Source of the DNA: Massilia sp. HP4
Lineage (GTDB): Bacteria > Pseudomonadota > Gammaproteobacteria > Burkholderiales > Burkholderiaceae_D
NCBI RefSeq assembly: GCF_005222695.1
Contig: NZ_STGG01000021.1
Location: 45,298-109,297, forward strand
DNA: 64,000 nt
Direction: 5' to 3'
In this document: piece by piece, positions 1 to 7,825 of the stretch
Numbering within the stretch: position 1 is the stretch's first letter
How the letters are laid out: each line of letters starts with the position of its first letter
The notes under the pieces: model-generated
Told to the model about the DNA's origin: nothing
The model's input: only the letters and a program-made list of their open reading frames with translations
The model's database searches: none
Translations under genes and position numbers: made by a program

Positions 1-1668
1 ATCCCGCCTTACCTGACGATGCCGCTGTTGGACAATGTCCTGATCCCGTACCAGAACGGGCAGCAGATCGACACCAACCTGGTCTATATGTATATGGGCG
101 GGCTGTTCGCGGCCGCGCTGCTGGCCTGGCTGCTGGGCTGGGCCAAGACGTATGTGCTGGCGCTGGCTTCCGAGCGCATCGGCGCCGACCTGCGCTCGAC
201 CACCTATGAGCACCTGATGCGGCTGTCGCTGGAATTTTTCGGCGGCAAGCGCACGGGCGACCTGATGGCGAGGATCGGCAGCGGTTCGGACCGGATCTGC
301 GTGTTCCTGTCGCTGCACCTGCTCGACTTCCTGTCGGACGTCCTCATGATCGTGATGACGGGCATCATCCTGTTCACGATCAACCCCTGGCTGGCCGTGG
401 TGACCCTGCTGCCGCTGCCTTTCATTGCCTGGATGATCCACATCGTGCGCGACAAGCTGGGCACCGGCTTCGAAAAGATCGACCGCGTGTGGGGCGAGGT
501 GACCAATGTCTTGGCCGACACCATTCCCGGCATCCGGGTGGTGAAGGCGTTTGCCCAGGAAAAGCGTGAAGCGGCGCGCTTCCGCGAGGCCAACAAGCAC
601 AACCTGGCCGTCAACGACAAACTGAACCGGGTGTGGTCGCTGTTTTCGCCGACCGTGTCCTTCCTGACCGAGCTCGGCCTGCTGGTGATCTGGTGCTTCG
701 GCATCTGGCAAGTGTCGCGCGGCGACATTACCGTCGGCACCTTGTCGGCCTTTATCGCCTACAGCGGCCGTTTCTATGTGCGCCTGGATTCGATGAGCCG
801 GATCGTGTCGGTGACGCAAAAATCGGCCTCGGCCGCCAAGCGCATCTTCGACATCCTCGACCATGTATCGAGCGTGCCGGACCCGGCCAACCCCGTGAAA
901 GTCGACAAGATCGAGGGCAATATCGAGCTGCGCGAGGTCGGTTTCCGTTACGGCAACCGCGCCGTGAATCGCGGCATCTCGCTCAAGATCAAGGCCGGCG
1001 AGATGGTGGGCCTGGTCGGCCACAGCGGCTCGGGCAAGAGCACGCTGGTCAACCTGATCTGCCGCTTCTACGACGTGGCCGAAGGCGCTATCCTGCTCGA
1101 CGGCCAGGACATCCGCTCGTTCGCGGTGGCCGACTACCGCCGCAATATCGGCCTGGTGCTGCAGGAACCCTTCCTGTTCTTCGGCACGATCGCCGAGAAC
1201 ATCGCCTACGGCAAGCCGCATGCGACGCGCGAGGAAATCATCGCCGCCGCCAGGGCCGCCCATGCCCATGAATTCATCCTGCGCCTGCCGCAGGGCTACG
1301 ATTCGATGGTCGGCGAGCGCGGGCAGGGCCTGTCGGGCGGCGAGCGCCAGCGCATCTCGATCGCGCGCGCCCTGCTGATCGATCCGCCGATCCTGATCCT
1401 GGACGAGGCGACGTCGTCGGTCGACTCGGAAACCGAAAAAGAGATCCAGAAGGCGCTCGACAACCTGGTGCAGGGCCGCACCACGATCGCCATCGCGCAC
1501 CGCCTGTCCACCCTGCACCGGGCCGACCGCCTGGTGGTGCTGGACCGCGGCGTGGTGGTCGAAGAAGGCAACCACGACGAGCTGATGGCGCGCGAAGGCG
1601 CCTATCACCGGCTCTACGAAGCGCAGGCGCGCAACGTGGACCAGGACCTGGACGACAAGGACGCATGA
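1..1668 (+). CDS. ABC exporter, fused membrane and ATPase domains, cyanophycin-associated type (5' end outside window)
   Basis: The reading frame is open to base 1, so the start lies upstream. The visible part holds most of a type I exporter membrane domain with several hydrophobic spans (about 75-835), followed by an ATPase domain. Visible ATPase motifs are Walker A GHSGSGKS near 1018, the signature LSGGERQR near 1330, Walker B LILDEA near 1393 and the switch histidine in IAHRLST near 1495. The stop overlaps the start of a DUF1854 gene by 4 bp. This pairing matches the ABC transporter plus DUF1854 protein that usually sits beside cyanophycin synthetase and cyanophycinase genes. The transported substrate is unknown. 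The exporter fold is certain; the cyanophycin link rests on family context, because no cphA gene lies inside the window. Confidence 0.88.
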   Translation: MPPYLTMPLLDNVLIPYQNGQQIDTNLVYMYMGGLFAAALLAWLLGWAKTYVLALASERIGADLRSTTYEHLMRLSLEFFGGKRTGDLMARIGSGSDRICVFLSLHLLDFLSDVLMIVMTGIILFTINPWLAVVTLLPLPFIAWMIHIVRDKLGTGFEKIDRVWGEVTNVLADTIPGIRVVKAFAQEKREAARFREANKHNLAVNDKLNRVWSLFSPTVSFLTELGLLVIWCFGIWQVSRGDITVGTLSAFIAYSGRFYVRLDSMSRIVSVTQKSASAAKRIFDILDHVSSVPDPANPVKVDKIEGNIELREVGFRYGNRAVNRGISLKIKAGEMVGLVGHSGSGKSTLVNLICRFYDVAEGAILLDGQDIRSFAVADYRRNIGLVLQEPFLFFGTIAENIAYGKPHATREEIIAAARAAHAHEFILRLPQGYDSMVGERGQGLSGGERQRISIARALLIDPPILILDEATSSVDSETEKEIQKALDNLVQGRTTIAIAHRLSTLHRADRLVVLDRGVVVEEGNHDELMAREGAYHRLYEAQARNVDQDLDDKDA

Positions 1669-2147
1669 TGACTACCGTTTCGACTATCCCATTCCAGCTG
1701 CGCCGCGACAATTTCGGCAAGCTGGTCATCACCCTCGAAAATGGCGAGGAGTGGGTCGGCGTGACGCCGGTGCGCGCCTTCCCGATCCAGGCCCCGACCA
1801 AGGGCATCTCGCTGGTGCGCGACGGCGGCAAGGAAGTCGCCTGGATCGACGACCTGGCCGACATGCCGGCCGACATCCGCACCCTGATCCACGAGGAAAT
1901 CGAGGGCCGCGAGTTCATTCCCGAAATCCTGGCCATCAAGGATGTCTCGAGCTTTGCCACGCCCTGCACCTGGTTTGTGAAGACCGACCGCGGCGATACC
2001 GAGTTCGTGCTGAAGGTGGACGAGGACATCCGCCGCATCGGCGAAGCCTCGCTGCTGGTTGCCGACAACCACGGCATCAACTTCCTGGTGCGCGATATGT
2101 TCAGGATCGACAAGCACAGCCGCAAGATCCTGGACCGCTTCCTTTGA
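1665..2147 (+). CDS. DUF1854 family protein, cyanophycin-associated
   Basis: This 160-residue soluble protein has no signal peptide and no membrane segment. Its middle and end (roughly residues 30-160, including VTPVRAFPI and the ending KILDRFL) match the DUF1854 family. Members are commonly encoded directly after the ABC exporter in cyanophycin loci. The first ATG (1665) overlaps the exporter stop, and a second ATG follows directly at 1668, so the true start may be one codon later. Translational coupling with the exporter is likely. The biochemical role is unknown; an accessory role to the exporter is inferred from the invariant pairing. Confidence 0.85.
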   Translation: MMTTVSTIPFQLRRDNFGKLVITLENGEEWVGVTPVRAFPIQAPTKGISLVRDGGKEVAWIDDLADMPADIRTLIHEEIEGREFIPEILAIKDVSSFATPCTWFVKTDRGDTEFVLKVDEDIRRIGEASLLVADNHGINFLVRDMFRIDKHSRKILDRFL

Positions 2148-2280
2148 ACCTCTATTGAACCGGCGCCGGACGCGCTTTCTTCATCGGATCAGTCCAGCGT
2201 TCGGCCTCTCACATACCGGCGACAGCGATCCCGGTACAGTCTTCTCATCGGCCGCATGGCCATGCACCCAGGAGAAGACA

Positions 2281-2817
2281 ATGGATTCCATCAACCGCAA
2301 CCAAGCCGAACAAAACCGCCGCGACCTGGCCGGCGTTGACGCCATCGAGCGCATCAAGGACATGATCGACGATGCCGACTCGTGCTTCTTTTGCACCGGC
2401 AACGGCCAGGGCCCGAGCCGCGGCGTGCGCCCGATGAGCGTGCGCGAGACCGACGATGCCGGCGCCATCTGGTTCCTGAGCAGCATCGACAGCCACAAGA
2501 ACCAGGAGTTGCAGGCCAATCCTTCCGTTAAATTGTTCTTCCAGTCGGGCAAGCATTCCGGCTTCCTGGAACTGGATGGCCACGCCGAGACCTCGCAAGA
2601 TAAAGCACGCATCAAGCAGTTGTGGAATTCGATGGTCAAGACCTGGTTCACCGGGGGCGAGGACGATCCGCGCATCACCGTCATCAAGGTTACGCCCAGG
2701 ACCGGTTATTACTGGGACAACAAGCACGGCGACGCGGTGGCTGGCGTCAAGGTGGCGGTCGGGGCGATGATCGGCAAGACGCTGGACGATTCGATCGAGG
2801 GTACACTGAGCTTCTGA
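2281..2817 (+). CDS. Pyridoxamine 5'-phosphate oxidase-fold general stress protein
   Basis: The product has 178 residues. The start at 2281 is chosen because AGGAG lies 6 bases upstream; an open frame runs further 5' but has no family similarity. The fold is that of the general stress protein 26 group of split-barrel flavin-binding proteins, with a segment around GVRPMSV, a strand WFLSS, and DSHKNQELQANPSVKLFFQ typical of the flavin-contacting region. Such proteins bind FMN or FAD and are induced by stress, but their reaction is mostly undefined. The gene stands alone, 133 bp after the DUF1854 gene, with its own ribosome-binding site. Confidence 0.82.
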   Translation: MDSINRNQAEQNRRDLAGVDAIERIKDMIDDADSCFFCTGNGQGPSRGVRPMSVRETDDAGAIWFLSSIDSHKNQELQANPSVKLFFQSGKHSGFLELDGHAETSQDKARIKQLWNSMVKTWFTGGEDDPRITVIKVTPRTGYYWDNKHGDAVAGVKVAVGAMIGKTLDDSIEGTLSF

Positions 2818-2835
2818 TATGGAAGAGGAGGGCGG

Positions 2836-4119
2836 GTGCATTTCATCCTGGCGACGATCGGCTCGGCCGGCGACCTGTTCCCCTTCCTCTGGATCGGCCG
2901 CGCGCTGCGCGAGCGCGGCCACCGCGTCGATTTCCTCGGGCCCGAACAGCATGCCATGTATGTCGAGTCGGCCGGGCTCACCTTCCACGGCCTGCCGGCC
3001 GACGTGGCCGTGCTCGACCATCCCCACCTGTGGCATGCAACCCGCGGCCTGGCCGTGGTGTGGGAAGCGACGCGCCCGGCGATGGCGCAACTGCCCATGG
3101 TGGTCGAGGCGCTGACGCAGGCGCAGTCAAATGAGCAGCCGAATGAGCGGCGGGTGCTGCTGGCCCATCCGCTGGCCCTGCCCGAAGCCGACCTGTGCCG
3201 CCATGCCAGCCCGGGCCTGAAGATCGCGGCCGCGTGGCTGGCGCCATCGAACCTGCCGACCGTGCACGACCCGTTGCTGCTCGGCCCCTGGCCGGTGCCG
3301 GCCTGGGTGCCACATGGCGCGCGCCGCTGGTTGTGGCGTGCGCTGGCGGCGCGCTTCGTCGACCCGGTGGCGCTGCCTGGCCTGAACACGGCGCGCGTCG
3401 AACGCGGCCTGCCCCAGGTCGACAGCATGGTCGACTATATTCCGTCCATCCCCGACTTGTCGCTGGCGCTGTTTCCCGACTGGTTCGCGCCTGCGCCGCC
3501 AGATTGGCCGCGGCCGCTATACCAGGCCGGTTTCCCGCTCTACGATCCCGATCCGGATGCGGCGCCGAGCGCCGAATTGCGCGCCTTCCTCGACGCGGGT
3601 GAGCCGCCGGTCGTGTTCACGCCGGGCACTGGCAACCGCCAGGCGCGCAGCTACTTCGCGGCCGCGGCCCATGCTGTCGCCGCACTGGGCCACCGAGCAA
3701 TTTTCCTGACACCATATCGTGAGCAATTGCCCTCCAGGCTGTCGCCGGACGTCTGCTGGCAGCAATATATACCCCTGAAAGCGCTGCTTCCGCATGTCGC
3801 TGCCCTGGTCCATCACGGCGGCATTGGTACGACTGCCGAAGCATTGCGCGCTGCCATTCCACAGTTGATCGTGCCACTGGCACATGATCAATTCGATAAT
3901 GCTGCGCGGGTGACGGCGCTTGGCGCTGGCCTTTCCCTGCGCGCTGACCGGGTATCGCCACGCAGCATGCGGGTTGCATTGGCGAAGATCATCGATGCGT
4001 CGAGTTTCATTCAGCGCGGCGCAAGGATTGCGGAGCGGTTTCAGGCACCATCGCTTGAGGACCAGCTCTGTGCACGACTTGAAGCGCTCGGCAGTGGGGA
4101 GCGGCCGGTGTCAAAATGA
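2836..4119 (+). CDS. Glycosyltransferase family 1 (UGT/rhamnosyltransferase-like)
   Basis: The product has 427 residues and a GTG start preceded by GGAAGAGGAGG. The N-terminal half starts with an acceptor-domain Rossmann motif (ATIGSAGDLFPFLWIGRAL). The C-terminal half carries the nucleotide-sugar region ALVHHGGIGTTAEALRAAIP followed by PLAHDQFDNAARV, the signature of GT-B enzymes of the UGT/RhlB/sterol-glucosyltransferase group. It should transfer a sugar from a nucleotide donor to a lipid or small acceptor; the acceptor cannot be read from sequence. GC content and codon bias drop over the last 400 bases, toward the toxin-antitoxin pair. The stop codon lies inside the operator palindrome of that pair. 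Confidence 0.85.
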   Translation: MHFILATIGSAGDLFPFLWIGRALRERGHRVDFLGPEQHAMYVESAGLTFHGLPADVAVLDHPHLWHATRGLAVVWEATRPAMAQLPMVVEALTQAQSNEQPNERRVLLAHPLALPEADLCRHASPGLKIAAAWLAPSNLPTVHDPLLLGPWPVPAWVPHGARRWLWRALAARFVDPVALPGLNTARVERGLPQVDSMVDYIPSIPDLSLALFPDWFAPAPPDWPRPLYQAGFPLYDPDPDAAPSAELRAFLDAGEPPVVFTPGTGNRQARSYFAAAAHAVAALGHRAIFLTPYREQLPSRLSPDVCWQQYIPLKALLPHVAALVHHGGIGTTAEALRAAIPQLIVPLAHDQFDNAARVTALGAGLSLRADRVSPRSMRVALAKIIDASSFIQRGARIAERFQAPSLEDQLCARLEALGSGERPVSK

Positions 4120-4141
4120 CGCCTGGCGTCAATTTGACACC
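4107..4141. promoter_or_regulatory. 35-bp operator palindrome of the toxin-antitoxin operon
   Basis: Two 17-bp arms (GGTGTCAAAATGACGCC and GGCGTCAATTTGACACC) flank a single central T at 4124 and pair at 16 of 17 positions. The right arm contains the -35 hexamer of the promoter at 4134-4163. Antitoxins with a ribbon-helix-helix domain typically bind such palindromes, so autorepression by the antitoxin is the likely function. A terminator role is unlikely because no T-run follows. Confidence 0.75.
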
Positions 4142-4163
4142 AATAGCCCGCAAGTGCTACATT
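4134..4163 (+). promoter_or_regulatory. Sigma-70-type promoter of the toxin-antitoxin operon
   Basis: A perfect TTGACA (4134-4139) is followed after 18 bp by TACATT (4158-4163), which matches four of six -10 bases. The -35 box sits in the right arm of the operator palindrome, so a bound repressor would block polymerase. Transcription would start about 40 bases before the antitoxin ATG. Confidence 0.65.
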
Positions 4164-4209
4164 GGATGCAGCAAAATTTTTGCTGTATCCCTGTATAGGC
4201 AAGCACATC

Positions 4210-4518
4210 ATGAGCGCGACAGCAGAACGGGAGCGGATTACCGCAAGGGTCTCGAGCACAGTAGCGGAAACATTAAACTCGGCGGCAGAATTGATGGGGA
4301 CTACCTTGAACAGTTTCGTCGTACAGGCCGCGCTTGAAAAAGCACAGAAGATCGTGGACCGCGAGAGCCTGGTCCAGGTGTCGCGCAATGACGCAGCCAT
4401 GCTGCTGGATCTGCTCGATGCGCCACCCAAGCCGAATGCCGCCCGGCAGAAGGCCTACGAACGCTTCATGAAAGAGAAATATGGCGTCGAGACTGGAAGC
4501 GCTGGATCGGGTGCATGA
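4210..4518 (+). CDS. DUF1778 antitoxin (TacA-type, ribbon-helix-helix)
   Basis: The product has 102 residues. The start at 4210 (MSATAERERI) is chosen because the family begins directly with its DNA-binding strand. Residues 8-45 (ERITARVSSTVAETLNSAAE and the following helix) form the ribbon-helix-helix DNA-binding unit. The C-terminal part (QKAYERFMKEKYGVE) is the variable tail that normally wraps and blocks the acetyltransferase toxin. The gene overlaps the toxin gene by 38 bp, which couples translation. It probably represses its own operon through the palindrome at 4107-4141. Confidence 0.9.
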   Translation: MSATAERERITARVSSTVAETLNSAAELMGTTLNSFVVQAALEKAQKIVDRESLVQVSRNDAAMLLDLLDAPPKPNAARQKAYERFMKEKYGVETGSAGSGA

Positions 4519-4996
4519 TGTCGACGGCTTCGATTGCGGTGTCCCTGTTCTCGATCATTGGCTGAGAAATACTGCGTTTCAACACCAGAAAAAAGGCACG
4601 TCCAAGACCTGGGTGCTGGTCGACGACGGCGAGCCTGGCAGGATCGTTGGTTTCTTCGCGATGGCGCCACGCGGCATCGTTCTCACCGACAGCTTGCCTG
4701 ACGACATGCGCAAACGCATGCCGAAGGTGGTATCGGGCTATACCCTGGCACGACTGGCAGTCGCCCTGGACCGTCAGGGCGAGGGTCGTGGCGCCTACTT
4801 GCTCAATGAGGCAATGGAAAAGGCATGGCGCGTGGCACAGCAGGTCGGCGGTTTCGGCCTGTTTGTGGATGCCAAGGAGGGGGCGGCGTCGTTCTATCGG
4901 CACTATGGCTTCGACGCCTTCCCGGACGACCCCGACACCTTGGTGCTGCGTATTGCCGACATCGGGCCCTATCCCATGCGCGATCCGCACGATTGA
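4481..4996 (+). CDS. GNAT acetyltransferase toxin (TacT-type)
   Basis: The product has 171 residues. It begins with the family hallmark region GFDCGVPVLDHWL. The acetyl-CoA loop is RLAVALDRQGEGRG and the catalytic tyrosine region is SFYRHYGF. Toxins of this family acetylate the amino group of aminoacyl-tRNAs and stop translation, and the upstream DUF1778 protein neutralises them. The ATG at 4481 lies inside the antitoxin gene, consistent with coupled translation. Which tRNA is targeted cannot be told from the sequence. The pair sits between unrelated housekeeping-like genes, and its local base composition is lower in GC, which suggests horizontal acquisition. Confidence 0.9.
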   Translation: MASRLEALDRVHDVDGFDCGVPVLDHWLRNTAFQHQKKGTSKTWVLVDDGEPGRIVGFFAMAPRGIVLTDSLPDDMRKRMPKVVSGYTLARLAVALDRQGEGRGAYLLNEAMEKAWRVAQQVGGFGLFVDAKEGAASFYRHYGFDAFPDDPDTLVLRIADIGPYPMRDPHD

Positions 4997-5119
4997 CGAG
5001 GCTGCTCAGCGACAGCCGGCGTCTCCCTGGCGTTCCAGGATCGCGACTGTTGAAAGGCGCACCGACAGCTTTCGCCCCCTGGGGTTGAATACGCTATCGC
5101 CAATGTTGTCGGAGGGCAG

Positions 5120-7651
5120 ATGCCCAGCAAGAAGTCACCTATCAATGCCGCCGCAGACGGCTACGTCCACGTGCGCGGCGCGCGCGAACACAATCTCAAG
5201 AACGTCGACCTCGACATCCCGCGCGGGCAGCTGGTGGTGTTCACCGGTGTCTCGGGTTCGGGCAAATCCTCGCTCGCCTTCGGCACCCTGTATGCCGAAG
5301 CCCAGCGGCGCTACCTGGAATCGGTCTCGCCCTACGCGCGCCGCCTGTTCCACCAGATGCCGGTGCCCGAGGTCGACCAGATCGAAGGCTTGCCGCCCGC
5401 CGTCGCCCTGCAGCAGCAGCGCGGCACGCCGACCGCGCGCTCGTCGGTCGGCAGCGTCAGCACGCTCAGTAATTCCCTGCGCATGCTGTACTCGCGCGCC
5501 GGCGACTATCCGCCGGAGCAGGAACTCCTGTATGCCGAATCGTTCTCGCCCAACACCCCGCAAGGCGCCTGCCCGCGCTGCTCGGGCCTGGGCCGCATCT
5601 ACGACGTGACCGAACAGTCGATGGTGCCTGACGATACCCTGACTATCCGCGAGCGCGCGATCGCCGCCTGGCCGCCGGCCTGGCATGGCCAGAACCTGCG
5701 TGACATCCTGGTCACGCTGGGCATCGAGGTCGACACCCCGTGGCGCGACTTGCCCAAGAAGGACCGCGACTGGATCCTGTACACCGACGAGAGCCCGACG
5801 GTGCCGGTCTATGCCGGCCTCACGCCCAAGGAAACCCGCGCGGCCCTGAAGCGCAAGGACACGCCCAGCTACCAGGGCACCTTCACCGGCGTGCGGCGCT
5901 ACGTGATGCAGACCTTCGCCAATACCGAAAGCGCGTCGATGAAAAAGCGCGTGGCGCGCTATATGGTCGGCGCCGCCTGCCCGGAATGCGAGGGCAAGCG
6001 GCTGCGGCGCGAATCGCTGTCGGTCACGTTCGCCGGCCATGACATCGCCGACATCTCGCGCCTGCCGCTGGCGCGGCTGGCCGAACTGCTGCAGCCCTAT
6101 GCCGTGGGCAAGGACAAGAACGACAGCCACCTCCATAACGAGCAGCTGATCGTGCGCCGGCGCATCGCGGCGGACCTGGCCGCGCGCCTGGAGGTACTGC
6201 TGGCGATGGGACTGGGCTACCTGGCGCTGGAGCGCAGCACGCCGACCCTGTCGCCGGGCGAGCTGCAGCGCCTGCGCCTGGCCACGCAAGTGCGTTCGAG
6301 CCTGTTCGGCGTCGTCTACGTATTGGACGAACCGTCGAGCGGCCTGCATCCGGCCGACACCGAGGCCTTGCTCGATGCGCTGGCCCAGCTGAAGGCGGCC
6401 GGCAACTCGCTGTTCGTGGTCGAGCATGCGCTGGACGTGATCCGGCAAGCCGACTGGCTGGTCGACGTCGGCCCGCTGGCCGGCGAGCGTGGCGGCCAGG
6501 TGCTGTACAGCGGCGTGCCGGAAGGGCTGCGCAAGGTCGAGCAATCGCAGACCCGGCGCTACCTGTTCGGCGAAGCGCCGCCGCCGCAGCGCATGCCGCG
6601 CACGCCCGCCGGCTGGCTGAAGCTGGAGGGCGTCCACCGCAACAACCTGCGCGACCTGGAAGTCGCCTTCCCGCTCGGCGTGTTGACGAGTGTGACGGGC
6701 GTGTCTGGCTCGGGCAAGTCCAGTCTCGTGAGCCAGGTGCTGGTCGAGCTGGTGGGCGCCGCGCTGGGGCAGGGCGGCGCGGCGCAAGACGAGCAGCCGG
6801 ACGAACCGGACCTGGAGCGCGACGAAGAGCTGCCCCTGGCCGGTCACATCGTGTCCGGCATGGAGGGCGTGCGGCGCCTGGTGCGGGTCGACCAGAAGCC
6901 GATCGGCCGCACGCCGCGCTCGAACCTGGCGACCTACACGGGCCTGTTCGACCAGGTGCGCAAGCTCTTTGCCGCCACCACGGATGCGAAGAAGCGGCGC
7001 TACGATGCGGGCCGCTTCTCGTTCAATGTCGCCAAGGGCCGCTGCGAGCATTGCGCCGGCGAGGGTTTTGTCATGGTCGAGCTGCTGTTCCTGCCCAGCG
7101 TCTACGCGCCATGCCCGACCTGCGAAGGCGCGCGCTACAACGCCGAGACCCTCCAGGTTCGCTATCGCGACAGGAATATCGCCGAGGTGCTGGGCATGAC
7201 GGTGGGCGAGGCGATCGACTTCTTCAAGGACGAACCCCTGGTCGAGCGCTCGCTGGAAGTGCTGAACGAGGTCGGCCTGGACTACCTGCGCCTGGGCCAG
7301 CCGGCCACCGAGCTGTCGGGCGGCGAGGCGCAGCGCATCAAGCTGGCCTCTGAGCTGCAGCGCGCCACGCGCGGCAATGCGCTGTACGTGCTGGACGAGC
7401 CGACCACCGGCCTGCATCCGGTCGACGCCGACCGCCTCATGGTGCAGCTGAACCGCCTGGTCGATGCCGGCAACACGGTGATCGTGGTCGAGCACACGAT
7501 GCGGGTGGTGGCCGGCAGCGACTGGGTGATCGACGTCGGCCCCGGCGCAGGCGACAAGGGCGGTTCCATCGTCGCCGCCGGCCCGCCGCAGGAAGTCGCG
7601 CGGGTGAAGGCGAGCCGCACAGCGCCCTACCTCAAGCCCCACATGAGCTAG
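5120..7651 (+). CDS. UvrA-like ABC ATPase lacking the UvrB-binding domain (UvrA2/DrrC class)
   Basis: The product has 843 residues, about 100 fewer than canonical UvrA. It has two ATPase modules: Walker [14 protein letters not shown] near residue 42 and [11 protein letters not shown] near residue 532, signature LSPGELQRL near 380 and LSGGEAQRI near 733, and Walker [12 protein letters not shown] and [11 protein letters not shown]. Zinc-finger-type CPRC, CPEC, CEHC and CPTC pairs are present. After the first module ([21 protein letters not shown]) the chain runs almost directly into [11 protein letters not shown]. The UvrB-binding domain found there in housekeeping UvrA is therefore missing. 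Relatives are linked to drug or DNA-damage tolerance. GGAGGGC precedes the ATG. The gene is monocistronic. Confidence 0.88.
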   Translation: MPSKKSPINAAADGYVHVRGAREHNLKNVDLDIPRGQLVVFTGVSGSGKSSLAFGTLYAEAQRRYLESVSPYARRLFHQMPVPEVDQIEGLPPAVALQQQRGTPTARSSVGSVSTLSNSLRMLYSRAGDYPPEQELLYAESFSPNTPQGACPRCSGLGRIYDVTEQSMVPDDTLTIRERAIAAWPPAWHGQNLRDILVTLGIEVDTPWRDLPKKDRDWILYTDESPTVPVYAGLTPKETRAALKRKDTPSYQGTFTGVRRYVMQTFANTESASMKKRVARYMVGAACPECEGKRLRRESLSVTFAGHDIADISRLPLARLAELLQPYAVGKDKNDSHLHNEQLIVRRRIAADLAARLEVLLAMGLGYLALERSTPTLSPGELQRLRLATQVRSSLFGVVYVLDEPSSGLHPADTEALLDALAQLKAAGNSLFVVEHALDVIRQADWLVDVGPLAGERGGQVLYSGVPEGLRKVEQSQTRRYLFGEAPPPQRMPRTPAGWLKLEGVHRNNLRDLEVAFPLGVLTSVTGVSGSGKSSLVSQVLVELVGAALGQGGAAQDEQPDEPDLERDEELPLAGHIVSGMEGVRRLVRVDQKPIGRTPRSNLATYTGLFDQVRKLFAATTDAKKRRYDAGRFSFNVAKGRCEHCAGEGFVMVELLFLPSVYAPCPTCEGARYNAETLQVRYRDRNIAEVLGMTVGEAIDFFKDEPLVERSLEVLNEVGLDYLRLGQPATELSGGEAQRIKLASELQRATRGNALYVLDEPTTGLHPVDADRLMVQLNRLVDAGNTVIVVEHTMRVVAGSDWVIDVGPGAGDKGGSIVAAGPPQEVARVKASRTAPYLKPHMS

Positions 7652-7825
7652 CGCAAGCACGCAACGAAGGCGCGCTGAGCAGTGCGCGCATTTCGTATTC
7701 ATTTTGATAAGATCGATCCCGCGCAGGCAGGGCGCCGCTTGCGCACGACCGTGCCGCTTTCGTGTGCGCGCTAATTCACATTTGCGTTACACTTAGGATA
7801 TTTTTTTTCTATCAAAACAACAGGC

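Noticed and set aside
7670..7689. GCGCGC hairpin after the UvrA-like gene as terminator
   Set aside because: The 6-bp alternating stem has an 8-base loop and no T-run directly after it; too weak to list.
5135..7702. 855-codon minus-strand frame opposite the UvrA-like gene
   Set aside because: It mirrors the codon pattern of the real gene, has an Arg/Gln/His-rich composition and no ribosome-binding site. This is a high-GC shadow.
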